Assembly: GCA_030180135.1 (NCBI GenBank)
Contig: CM058240.1
Coordinates: 71,791,581-71,855,580, forward strand
Length of the DNA stretch: 64,000 nucleotides
Origin: Orychophragmus violaceus
Taxonomy: Eukaryota > Streptophyta > Magnoliopsida > Brassicales > Brassicaceae
Reading direction: 5' to 3'
Shown here: positions 23,151-34,100 of the stretch, one piece after another
Position numbering within the stretch: the stretch's first letter is position 1
Layout of the letters: the number at the start of each line of letters is the position of its first letter
Notes under the pieces: model-generated
The model's input: the letters and a program-made list of their open reading frames with translations, nothing else
Databases searched by the model: none
Told to the model about the DNA's origin: nothing
Position numbers and translations under genes: made by a program

Positions 23151-26100
23151 ATGGAGAACTCGAGGGTAATCATTCCTGTGATTCTTAAGGGTGCCAACTA
23201 CATTGTTTGGGCCAGAATGGTTAAGTCTGCACTTGGAGGCAGAGGTCTTTGGAAGTATATCATGAGGAGTACAGCTCCACAGAAGATGATGAAGGCTGAA
23301 GCTAAGGTAGGAACCGAGGCAGAGGCTAAAGATGGTGTTGAGTCTCATGAAGAGGCGTCTGAAGCTTATGAAGAAGCTTGGATACAAGGGGACCAGAATG
23401 TGCTCTCTATACTCCAAAGCTCACTGGACCAGCACCTATTGGAAGCCTACTCTTATTGTGTGACTTCCAAGCAGCTGTGGGATACTATTGAGAAGGTTTA
23501 TGGGAATAAATCAAACCTAACCAGAGTCTTTGAAGTTAAGCTGGCCATCAACAATCTCCAGCAAGAAGATATGGAGTTTAAAGCTCACTTTGGAAAGTTT
23601 AGCTCACTGTGGTCAGAGTTGGAGATGTTGAGGCCACCAAGCAGTGATCCTTTGGTGTTGCAAGAAAGGAGAGAGCAAGATAAAGTCTTTGCTCTTCTGC
23701 TCACCTTGAACTCATCTTACAATGGGTTGATTAAGCACATTCTAAGGGCAGACAATCTACCTGATATTGATGATGTGTGTGGACAAATTCAGAAAGAGCA
23801 AGGCTCATTTGGGCTGTTCAAAGGGAAAGGAGAGCTGGTGACCGCCAACAAAGGGGTGTTTAAGGCTGATGAGAGGCAGAACTATGGAGGTGACAAGAGA
23901 GGAGTCTTGATGTGTGATTTTTGCAAGAAGAGTGGGCACTTGAAAGACAGATGCTGGCGCCTTCATCCTAACCTCAGACCCTCATCTCACAACAACCGGT
24001 TCAAAGATCAAAGGGCAAACTACTCTTATGGTGCAGCTGGACCAGGTTCTTCTTCAATGCAGCAATGTGATGAAGGGAGAGCAATGGTGGTCCATCAAGC
24101 TCCAGCCATGACTGATCAGAGTGATGTGGTAAGAAGGTCAGACCTTGAGGCACTCATCAAAGCCCTCAAGGAAAACTCTGGTATGGTTCTTGGTACTTCA
24201 CTCTTTGCTTCAAATAAAATCAGACCCTTGATCATTGATTCTGGAGCTTCTCATCACATGATCAGTGACCCTAAGTTGATAGAAAATGTTGAACCAGCTT
24301 TAGGATGTGTAGTGATTGCAAATGGTGATAAAATTCCAATTCAAGGCATAGGAAATCTGAAATTGTTTGATAAAGAATCCAAAGCTTTCTTTATGCCTAG
24401 CTTCACATCTAACTTAGTATCTGTTAAAAGAATAGCTACTGATCTAAATTGCAATGTTGTTTTCAGTCCTAATGATGTTGTGTTTCAGGATATTAAGACA
24501 AGTAAGTTGATTGGGAAAGGTGTGACAAAAGATGAGCTCTACATGATTGAAGACACCAATCCCTCTTCTGAATTATCTTCTGCTTTATCTACTGCTTTAT
24601 CTACTTGTGTTGGTGTGGATGACTCTATTTGGCATGCTAGACTAGGACATCCACACTCTAGGGCATTAGGACTCTTATTACCTTCTGTTTCTTTTAAGAA
24701 TGATGATTGTGAGGCTTGTATTCTTGGGAAACATTGCAAATCTGTTTTTCCAAGTTCTAAAACTACTTATGAAAGTTGCTTTGATCTTGTTCATTCTGAT
24801 GTGTGGACTGCTCCTTGTTTGTCTAGAGAGAATCATAAGTACTTTGTCACTTTCATTGATGAAAAATCTAAATACACTTGGATAACATTGATGCAAACTA
24901 AAGATAGAGTGTTAGAAGCTTTTATGAACTTTCAAAGTCATGTTACTAACCATTTCAATGCTAAGATCAAAATTTTTAGATCAGACAATGGTGGTGAGTA
25001 TACAAGCAATGCCTTCAAACAACACTTGTCCAAACATGGGATTCTTCATCAAACAAGCTGCCCTTACACTCCACAACAAAATGGAGTGGCTGAGAGAAAG
25101 AACAGACACTTAATGGAGGTGGCAAGGTCCATGATGTTCTATAAGAATGTTCCTAAGAGGTTTTGGGGAGATGCAGTCATGACTGCATGCTACTTGATCA
25201 ATAGAACTCCCACGAGAGTTCTTAAGGATCAATCTCCATTTCAGGTACTAAACAAAACAAATCCATTGGTTGATCACTTACGTGTGTTTGGGTGTATTTG
25301 CTTTGTGTTAATACCAGGAGAACAGAGGGATAAGTTGGATGCTAAGAGCACCAAAGCCATGTTCATTGGATATTCCACAACGCAAAGAGGATACAAGTGT
25401 TATGTGCCTGAAACAAGGAAGGTTTTGATCTCAAGAGATGTGAAATTTATGGAGACAAGAAGTTTCTATGATGAGAAGAATTGGGATAGCTTGAAGGATC
25501 TTCCCACATCTCAATCAGACCGAGCTGCTAACCTAAGGATGATCATGGAAAACCTTGGTATTAGTATGCCTCCACAACCGGCCAAGACAAGTCCTACTTC
25601 TTCAGTCCCTGCTCCAACTTCAGAAGCTCCTCAACATCCCCATCCTGATCATGAGGGGGACACTCATGAATCAGCACCAGAACCGCAAGAACCTGATTCT
25701 ACTACACATGATCAAGCTGGTATTGAGGAACATGAAGAACATGAGATAGAAGCTGAGGAGTTGGACCATCAAAATGAAGAGATGGAACAACCGGTTCTAC
25801 ATGAGCAGCCAGTTCAAGTATTAAGGAGGAGCACAAGGGAGAAAAAGGATCCATCAGAATGGAAGAAGACTAGGGTTTACTTCAACAGCAATGCAGTAGC
25901 TCATCCCATTCAAGCTACTTGCACTTTAGCTTATGTACCTTTGGAACATCAAGTGTTCATTGGGAAGTTGGATCAAGAACATGTACCAACAACCTATGAA
26001 GAGGCCAAAGGAGATAAGAGATGGATGCAAGCTGTAGATGAAGAGACCAAAGCAATGGAAAACAATGAGACTTGGTATGAGGCAGAACTTCCTAAAGGAA

Positions 26101-27563
26101 AGAAGGCAGTGACCTCTAAATGGGTTTTCACCATCAAGTATAGGAGTAATGGAGAAGTTGAGAGATACAAAGCAAGGTTGGTTGCAAGAGGCTTCACTCA
26201 AACCTATGGAAAGGATTACTTGGATACCTTTGCACCAGTAGCTAAGCTTCACACAGTTAGGATCATCTTGTCTTTAGCAACAAATCTTGATTGGGAACTT
26301 TGGCAAATGGATGTCAAGAATGCATTCCTTCAAGGGGAGCTTGAAGATGAGGTATACATGACACCACCTTCTGGTCTTGAAAGCATTGTGAAACCAGGGA
26401 AGGTGTTAAGACTCAAGAAGGCTATCTATGGATTAAAGCAGTCACCTAGAGCTTGGTATCATAAACTGAGCTCAACACTTATGCAAAGAGGATTCAAAAG
26501 GTCTGAAGGAGATCACACCTTGTTCACTCTTCAGGATCAGGAAGGTATCATTGTCATCCTTGTTTATGTTGATGACATTATCATATCAGGGAGTAACAAG
26601 TCAGGTATACAAGACACTAAGGCTTATCTCAAATCTGTTTTTGATATTAAAGACCTTGGTACTCTAAAGTACTTCCTTGGGATAGAAGTTTGTCGATCTA
26701 ATGATGGACTCTTCTTATCTCAAAGGAAGTACACACTTGATTTGTTATCTGAAGCAGGAAAGATAGGAGCAAAACCGGCTAAGACACCTCTTGAGGAAGG
26801 CTACAAAGTCATAAGAGAGGGGGAGCTTGAGGATAAACCATTTGAGGACATTACTCAGTATAGAAGGATGGTTGGTAAGCTCATTTACTTAACCATAACC
26901 AGACCTGATTTGTGTTATGCAGTGAACCAAGTAAGCCAGCATATGCAAGCACCCAAGATGCATCATTGGAACATGGTTGAAAGGATACTTAGATACCTAA
27001 GTGGTGCTCCTGGTCAAGGCATTTGGATGGGTTGCAATCAAAGCACAGAGATAGTTGGGTATTGTGATGCTGATTGGGCAGGAGATAGAGTAGACAGGAG
27101 GTCTACTACTGGATATTGCACATTCATTGGAGGCAACCTTGTTACTTGGAAGAGCAAGAAGCAGAAGATAGTGTCATGTTCAAGTGCTGAAGCTGAATAT
27201 AGAGCAATGAGGAAGCTAGCAACCGAATTGGCATGGATCAAAGCTCTGCTTGTGGATTTAGGGATTGAGACTTCAAAACCAATCACCATGCATTGTGATA
27301 ACCAAGCAGCCATTCACATTGCTTCAAATTCAGTCTTCCATGAAAGGACCAAGCACATAGAAGTGGATTGTCACAAAGTGAGGCAGATGATTGAGCAAGG
27401 AGTGGTGTTGCCTTGCTTTACAAGGAGTGAAGAACAACTAGCTGATGTGTTCACCAAGGCAGCTAGTTTGAAGGTGTGTGAGTCCATTCACACTAAGCTT
27501 GGACTCATGGAGCTTCCCGAATCCTCTAAGGCTGTGGAGTCTGCACTCTTTTTCCCTTCATGA
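23151..27563 (+). CDS. Gag-Pol polyprotein of copia element A2 (1,470 aa, intact)
   Basis: The translation is the same as that of A1 as far as I can see; the one nucleotide difference noticed (23708) is silent in a leucine codon. All functional sites lie at the same residue numbers: zinc knuckle C255-C268, protease D363, integrase D550/D612/E648, reverse transcriptase YVDD at 1139-1142, RNase H D1306/E1347/D1383. The frame follows a 225-nt leader after the primer site and ends 103 nt before the 3' LTR. Since this copy came from a DNA duplication, its intactness reflects recency and not necessarily selection. Confidence 0.96.
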   Translation: MENSRVIIPVILKGANYIVWARMVKSALGGRGLWKYIMRSTAPQKMMKAEAKVGTEAEAKDGVESHEEASEAYEEAWIQGDQNVLSILQSSLDQHLLEAYSYCVTSKQLWDTIEKVYGNKSNLTRVFEVKLAINNLQQEDMEFKAHFGKFSSLWSELEMLRPPSSDPLVLQERREQDKVFALLLTLNSSYNGLIKHILRADNLPDIDDVCGQIQKEQGSFGLFKGKGELVTANKGVFKADERQNYGGDKRGVLMCDFCKKSGHLKDRCWRLHPNLRPSSHNNRFKDQRANYSYGAAGPGSSSMQQCDEGRAMVVHQAPAMTDQSDVVRRSDLEALIKALKENSGMVLGTSLFASNKIRPLIIDSGASHHMISDPKLIENVEPALGCVVIANGDKIPIQGIGNLKLFDKESKAFFMPSFTSNLVSVKRIATDLNCNVVFSPNDVVFQDIKTSKLIGKGVTKDELYMIEDTNPSSELSSALSTALSTCVGVDDSIWHARLGHPHSRALGLLLPSVSFKNDDCEACILGKHCKSVFPSSKTTYESCFDLVHSDVWTAPCLSRENHKYFVTFIDEKSKYTWITLMQTKDRVLEAFMNFQSHVTNHFNAKIKIFRSDNGGEYTSNAFKQHLSKHGILHQTSCPYTPQQNGVAERKNRHLMEVARSMMFYKNVPKRFWGDAVMTACYLINRTPTRVLKDQSPFQVLNKTNPLVDHLRVFGCICFVLIPGEQRDKLDAKSTKAMFIGYSTTQRGYKCYVPETRKVLISRDVKFMETRSFYDEKNWDSLKDLPTSQSDRAANLRMIMENLGISMPPQPAKTSPTSSVPAPTSEAPQHPHPDHEGDTHESAPEPQEPDSTTHDQAGIEEHEEHEIEAEELDHQNEEMEQPVLHEQPVQVLRRSTREKKDPSEWKKTRVYFNSNAVAHPIQATCTLAYVPLEHQVFIGKLDQEHVPTTYEEAKGDKRWMQAVDEETKAMENNETWYEAELPKGKKAVTSKWVFTIKYRSNGEVERYKARLVARGFTQTYGKDYLDTFAPVAKLHTVRIILSLATNLDWELWQMDVKNAFLQGELEDEVYMTPPSGLESIVKPGKVLRLKKAIYGLKQSPRAWYHKLSSTLMQRGFKRSEGDHTLFTLQDQEGIIVILVYVDDIIISGSNKSGIQDTKAYLKSVFDIKDLGTLKYFLGIEVCRSNDGLFLSQRKYTLDLLSEAGKIGAKPAKTPLEEGYKVIREGELEDKPFEDITQYRRMVGKLIYLTITRPDLCYAVNQVSQHMQAPKMHHWNMVERILRYLSGAPGQGIWMGCNQSTEIVGYCDADWAGDRVDRRSTTGYCTFIGGNLVTWKSKKQKIVSCSSAEAEYRAMRKLATELAWIKALLVDLGIETSKPITMHCDNQAAIHIASNSVFHERTKHIEVDCHKVRQMIEQGVVLPCFTRSEEQLADVFTKAASLKVCESIHTKLGLMELPESSKAVESALFFPS

Positions 27564-27658
27564 AGTTTTATCCCAAGTGGTTTTCTTCATGAAGGTTTTT
27601 AATGAGGTGGATCTCCATTGTCATTCCAAGCTTGATTCAACTCTTGAATTCAAGCTTG

Positions 27659-27666
27659 AGGGGGAG
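27659..27666 (+). promoter_or_regulatory. Polypurine tract of A2
   Basis: AGGGGGAG directly before the 3' LTR, preceded by the hairpin at 27627-27658, as in A1. Confidence 0.88.
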
Positions 27667-28172
27667 TATTGAGAAGAAGATCCAAAGTGTGCAATATGAT
27701 CAGTGTATTGAGTATTGAGATGAACACCTTAAGTGTTCATATCAATTTGAAGTCCTTTGATCCGATCAGAAGAAGAAGAGGTAAATAAGTAAAAGGGAGA
27801 GAGTTTAATCTTATGGTTAAGTGGTAAAAGGATAAGTTACCATTAACCAAGTCAAAGATCTTCTAGAAGCTTGACTCCACGGATGAACAGTACCAGGAGA
27901 CAAGATTCAAATTCAAATGGAGATTCCCTTCCCTACTTGCTTCACCCTTTTGTCCAAAGGTGTCTTTAGAATTATTTTGTCATTAGAGTTTGAATTTGAA
28001 AGTAGTAGCCACGAAATTGAGTTAGTTTTTGTCTATATATTCATTGTAAAATCAATAAGAAAAATACAGACTTGGGAAAACTTTTCCCTCATACTCCTCT
28101 TGTGCAATTCTTCTTCTTTCTTTCTCTCTTGCTAAATCTCTCATATAACTCTCTAATTCTCATATTCTTACA
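27667..28172 (+). repeat. 3' LTR of A2 (506 bp)
   Basis: Counterpart of 19064-19569, with the 3'-specific CTTGCTAAA form. Ends ATTCTTACA before GTCTT. Confidence 0.95.
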
Positions 28173-28177
28173 GTCTT

Positions 28178-31100
28178 ACCTCAACTAATTTCTCTAATCC
28201 ATGACACATATGTTTCAAGAAGTTTTGGTAAAAATGTTTTGTTTAGGATTCTCATAGGACATTTTAGAAGATCAAAGTTTCTCTCTTGTCTATTAGTAGG
28301 GTTATTTAGGGGTGTTTAAAGTGAACATAAACTTGTATAACATGCTTCTCATTCTACCTTTAAGAGCATGCAAAAACTAACTTATAGTTGTCTTACCTCA
28401 CCCAATTTCTCCAATCCATGACACATATGTTTCAAAAAGTTTTGGTAAAAATGTTTTGTTTAGGATTCTCATAGGACATTTTAGAAAATCAAAGTTTCTT
28501 TCTTGTCTGTTAATAGGGTTATTTAGGGGGGTGTTTAAAGTGAACAAAAACTTGTATAACATGCTTCTCATTCTACCTTTAAGAGCATGCAAAAACTAAC
28601 TTATAGTTGTCTTACCTCACCTAATTTCTCTAATCCATGACACATATGTTTCAAGAAGTTTTGGTAAAAATGTTTTGTTTAGGATTCTCATAGGACATTT
28701 TAGAAGATCAAGGTTTCACTCTTGTCTGTTAGTAGGGTTACTTAGGGGTGTTTAAAGTGAACATAAAGTTGTATAACATGCTTCTCATTCTACCTTTAAG
28801 AGCATGCAAAAACTAACTTATAGTTGTCTTACCTCACCCAATTTCTCCAATCCATGACACATATGTTTCAAGAAGTTTTGGTAAAAATGTTTTGTTTAGG
28901 ATTCTCATAGGACATTTTAGAAAATCAAAGTTTCTTTCTTGTCTGTTAATAGGGTTATTTAGGGGGGTGTTTAAAGTGAACAAAAACTTGTATAACATGC
29001 TTCTCATTCTACCTTTAAGAGCATGCAAAAACTAACTTATAGTTGTCTTACCTCACCTAATTTCTCCAATCCATGATACATATGTTTCAAGAAGTTTTGG
29101 TAAAAAAGTTTTGTTTAGGATTCTCATAGGACATTTTAGAAGATCAAAGTTTCTTTCTTGTCTGTTAGTAGGGTTACTTAGGGGTGTTTAAAGTGAACAT
29201 AAACTTGTATAACATGCTTCTCATTCTACCTTTAAGAGCATGCAAAAACTAACTTATAGTTGTCTTACCTCACCTAATTTCTCTAATCCATGACACATAT
29301 GTTTCAAGAAGTTTTGGTAAAAATGTTTTGTTTAGGATTCTCATAGGACATTTTAGAAGATCAAAGTTTCTCTCTTGTCTGTTAGTAGGGTTACTTAGGG
29401 GTGTTTAAAGTGAACATAAACTTGTATAACATGCTTCTCATTCTACCTTTAAGAGCATGCAAAAACTAACTTATAGTTGTCTTACCTCACCCAATTTCTC
29501 CAATCCATGACACATATTTTTCAAAAAGTTTTGGTAAAAATGTTTTGTTTAGGATTCTCATAGGACATTTTAGAAAATCAAAGTTTCTTTCTTGTCTGTT
29601 AATAGGGGTTATTTAGGGGGGTGTTTAAAGTGAACAAAAACTTGTATAACATGCTTCTCATTCTACCTTTAAGAGCATGCAAAAACTAACTTATAGTTGT
29701 CTTACCTCACCTAATTTCTCCAATCCATGATACATATGTTTCAAGAAGTTTTGGTAAAAAAGTTTTGTTTAGGATTCTCATAGGACATTTTAGAAGATCA
29801 AAGTTTCTTTCTTGTCTGTTAGTAGGGTTACTTAGGGGTGTTTAAAGTGAACATAAACTTGTATAACATGCTTCTCATTCTACCTTTAAGAGCATGCAAA
29901 AACTAACTTATAGTTGTCTTACCTCACCTAATTTCTCTAATCCATGACACATATGTTTCAAGAAGTTTTGGTAAAAATGTTTTGTTTAGGATTCTCATAG
30001 GACATTTTAGAAGATCAAAGTTTCTCTCTTGTCTGTTAGTAGGGTTACTTAGGGGTGTTTAAAGTGAACATAAACTTGTATAACATGCTTCTCATTCTAC
30101 CTTTAAGAGCATGCAAAAACTAACTTATAGTTGTCTTACCTCACCCAATTTCTCCAATCCATGACACATATTTTTCAAAAAGTTTTGGTAAAAATGTTTT
30201 GTTTAGGATTCTCATAGGACATTTTAGAAAATCAAAGTTTCTTTCTTGTCTGTTAATAGGGGTTATTTAGGGGGGTGTTTAAAGTGAACAAAAACTTGTA
30301 TAACATGCTTCTCATTCTACCTTTAAGAGCATGCAAAAACTAACTTATAGTTGTCTTACCTCACCTAATTTCTCCAATCCATGATACATATGTTTCAAGA
30401 AGTTTTGGTAAAAAAGTTTTGTTTAGGATTCTCATAGGACATTTTAGAAGATCAAAGTTTCTTTCTTGTCTGTTAGTAGGGTTACTTAGGGGTGTTTAAA
30501 GTGAACATAAACTTGTATAACATGCTTCTCATTCTACCTTTAAGAGCATGCAAAAACTAACTTATAGTTGTCTTACCTCACCCAATTTCTCCAATCCATG
30601 ACACATATTTTTCAAAAAGTTTTGGTAAAAATGTTTTGTTTAGGATTCTCATAGGACATTTTAGAAAATCAAAGTTTCTTTCTTGTCTGTTAATAGGGTT
30701 ATTTAGGGGGGTGTTTAAAGTGAACAAAAACTTGTATAACATGCTTCTCATTCTACCTTTAAGAGCATGCAAAAACTAACTTATAGTTGTCTTACCTCAC
30801 CTAATTTCTCCAATCCATGATACATATGTTTCAAGAAGTTTTGGTAAAAAAGTTTTGTTTAGGATTCTCATAGGACATTTTAGAAGATCAAAGTTTCTTT
30901 CTTGTCTGTTAGTAGGGTTACTTAGGGGTGTTTAAAGTGAACATAAACTTGTATAACATGCTTCTCATTCTACCTTTAAGAGCATGCAAAAACTAACTTA
31001 TAGTTGTCTTACCTCACCCAATTTCTCCAATTCATGACACATATGTTTCAAAAAGTTTTGGTAAAAATGTTTTGTTTAGGATTCTCATAGGACATTTTAG

Positions 31101-34100
31101 AAAATCAAAGTTTCTTTCTTGTCTGTTAATAGGGTTATTTAGGGGGGTGTTTAAAGTGAACAAAAACTTGTATAACATGCTTCTCATTCTACCTTTAAGA
31201 GCATGCAAAAACTAACTTATAGTTGTCTTACCTCACCTAATTTCTCTAATCCATGACACATATGTTTCAAGAAGTTTTGGTAAAAATGTTTTGTTTAGGA
31301 TTCTCATAGGACATTTTAGAGGATCAAAGTTTCTTTCTTGTCTGTTAGTAGGGTTACTTAGGGGTGTTTAAAGTGAACATAAACTTGTATAACATGCTTC
31401 TCATTCTACCTTTAAGAGCATGCAAAAACTCACTTATAGTTGTCTTACCTCACCTAATTTCTCTAATCCATGACACATATGTTTCAAGAAGTTTTGGTAA
31501 AAATGTTTTGTTTAGGATTCTCATAGGACATTTTAGAAGATCAAAGTTTCTCTCTTGTCTGTTAGTAGGGTTACTTAGGGGTGTTTAAAGTGAACATAAA
31601 CTTGTATAACATGCTTCTCATTCTACCTTTAAGAGCATGCAAAAACTAACTTATAGTTGTCTTACCTCACCCAATTTCTCCAATCCATGACACATATGTT
31701 TCAAAAAGTTTTGGTAAAAATGTTTTGTTTAGGATTCTCATAGGACATTTTAGTAGATCAAAGTTTCTTTCTTGTCTGTTAGTAGTGTTACTTAGGGGTG
31801 TTTAAAGTGAACATAAACTTGTATAACATGCTTCTCATTCTACCTTTAAGAGCATGCAAAAACTAACTTATAGTTGTCTTACCTCACCTAATTTCTCTAA
31901 TCCATGACACATATGTTTCAAGAAGTTTTGGTAAAAATGTTTTGTTTAGGATTCTCATAGGACATTTTAGAAGATCAAAGTTTCTCTCTTGTCTGTTAGT
32001 AGGGTTACTTAGGGGTGTTTAAAGTGAACATAAACTTGTATAACATGCTTCTCATTCTACCTTTAAGAGCATGCAAAAACTAACTTATAGTTGTCTTACC
32101 TCACCCAATTTCTCCAATCCATGACACATTTGTTTCAAAAAGTTTTGGTAAAAATGTTTTGTTTAGGATTCTCATAGGACATTTTAGAAAATCAAAGTTT
32201 CTTTCTTGTCTGTTAATAGGGTTATTTAGGGGGGTGTTTAAAGTGAACAAAAACTTGTATAACATGCTTCTCATTCTACCTTTAAGAGCATGCAAAAACT
32301 AACTTATAGTTGTCTTACCTCACCTAATTTCTCTAATCCATGACACATATGTTTCAAGAAGTTTTGGTAAAAATGTTTTGTTTGGGATTCTCATAGGACA
32401 TTTTAGAAGATCAAAGTTTCACTCTTGTCTGTTAGTAGGGTTACTTAGGGGTGTTTAAAGTGAACATAAAGTTGTATAACATGCTTCTCATTCTACCTTT
32501 AAGAGCATGCAAAAACTAACTTATAGTTGTCTTACCTCACCCAATTTCTCCAATCCATGACACATATGTTTCAAGAAGTTTTGGTAAAAATGTTTTGTTT
32601 AGGATTCTCATAGGACATTTTAGAAAATCAAAGTTTCTTTCTTGTCTGTTAATTGGGTTATTTAGGGGGGTGTTTAAAGTGAACAAAAACTTGTATAACA
32701 TGCTTCTCATTCTACCTTTAAGAGCATGCAAAAACTAACTTATAGTTGTCTTACCTCACCTAATTTCTCTAATCCATGACACATATGTTTCAAGAAGTTT
32801 TGGTAAAAATGTTTTGTTTAGGATTCTCATAGGACATTTTAGAGGATCAAAGTTTCTTTCTTGTCTGTTAGTAGGGTTACTTAGGGGTGTTTAAAGTGAA
32901 CATAAACTTGTATAACATGCTTCTCATTCTACCTTTAAGAGCATGCAAAAACTAACTTATAGTTGTCTTACCTCACCTAATTTCTCCAATCCATGACACA
33001 TATGTTTCAAGAAGTTTTGGTAAAAATGTTTTGTTTAGGATTCTCATAGGACATTTTAGAAAATCAAAGTTTCTTTCTTGTCTGTTAATTGGGTTATTTA
33101 GGGGGGTGTTTAAAGTGAACAAAAACTTGTATAACATGCTTCTCATTCTACCTTTAAGAGCATGCAAAAACTAACTTATAGTTGTCTTACCTCACCTAAT
33201 TTCTCTAATCCATGACACATATGTTTCAAGAAGTTTTGGTAAAAATGTTTTGTTTAGGATTCTCATAGGACATTTTAGAGGATCAAAGTTTCTTTCTTGT
33301 CTGTTAGTAGGGTTACTTAGGGGTGTTTAAAGTGAACATAAACTTGTATAACATGCTTCTCATTCTACCTTTAAGAGCATGCAAAAACTAACTTATAGTT
33401 GTCTTACCTCACCTAATTTCTCTAATCCATGACACATATGTTTCAAGAAGTTTTGGTAAAAATGTTTTGTTTAGGATTCTCATATGACATTTTAGAAGAT
33501 CAAAGTTTCTCTCTTGTCTGTTAGTAGGGTTACTTAGGGGTGTTTAAAGTGAACATAAACTTGTATAACATGCTTCTCATTCTACCTTTAAGAGCATGCA
33601 AAAACTAACTTATAGTTGTCTTACCTCACCCAATTTCTCCAATCCATGACACATATGTTTCAAAAAGTTTTGGTAAAAATGTTTTGTTTAGGATTCTCAT
33701 AGGACATTTTAGTAGATCAAAGTTTCTTTCTTGTCTGTTAGTAGTGTTACTTAGGGGTGTTTAAAGTGAACATAAACTTGTATAACATGCTTCTCATTCT
33801 ACCTTTAAGAGCATGCAAAAACTAACTTATAGTTGTCTTACCTCACCCAATTTCTCCAATCCATGACACATATGTTTCAAGAAGTTTTGGTAAAAATGTT
33901 TTGTTTAGGATTCTCATAGGACATTTTAGAAAATCAAAGTTTCTTTCTTGTCTGTTAATAGGGTTATTTAGGGGGGGTGTTTAAAGTGAACATAAACTTG
34001 TATAACATGCTTCTCATTCTACCTTTAAGAGCATGCAAAAACTAACTTATAGTTGTCTTACCTCACCCAATTTCTCCAATCCATGACACATATGTTTCAA

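Larger units (their letters stand above)
22408..28172 (+). mobile_element. Ty1/copia LTR retrotransposon, family A copy 2 (A2), full length
   Basis: A 5,765-bp element nearly identical to A1. Flanking GTCTT repeats are at 22403-22407 and 28173-28177. Because both flanks are also the same as A1's, it arose by tandem duplication of array plus element rather than by a new integration. Differences seen against A1 are 22703 T in the 5' LTR and 23708 G (silent) in the frame. A3 has G at the second site, so A1 carries the derived base there. Confidence 0.96.
19795..28397. repeat. Composite tandem duplication, unit 2 (8,603 bp)
   Basis: Second copy of the satellite-plus-retroelement block. Its element has the same insertion point, the same GTCTT target duplication and the same variant right-flank monomer (CCTCAACTAATT with CTATTAGTAGGGTTATTT) as unit 1, which only co-duplication explains. 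Confidence 0.9.

Noticed and set aside
22408..28172. A2 as a second, independent integration of family A
   Set aside because: It has the same target duplication, flanking variants and primer-site mutations as A1 at a fixed 8,603-bp offset, which co-duplication explains and two integrations do not.
31364..31588. A 74-codon plus-strand frame, also at 39207-39431
   Set aside because: Created by one substitution (ACTAACTT to ACTCACTT) that removes a stop in a satellite monomer; the second occurrence is its 7,843-bp duplicate.
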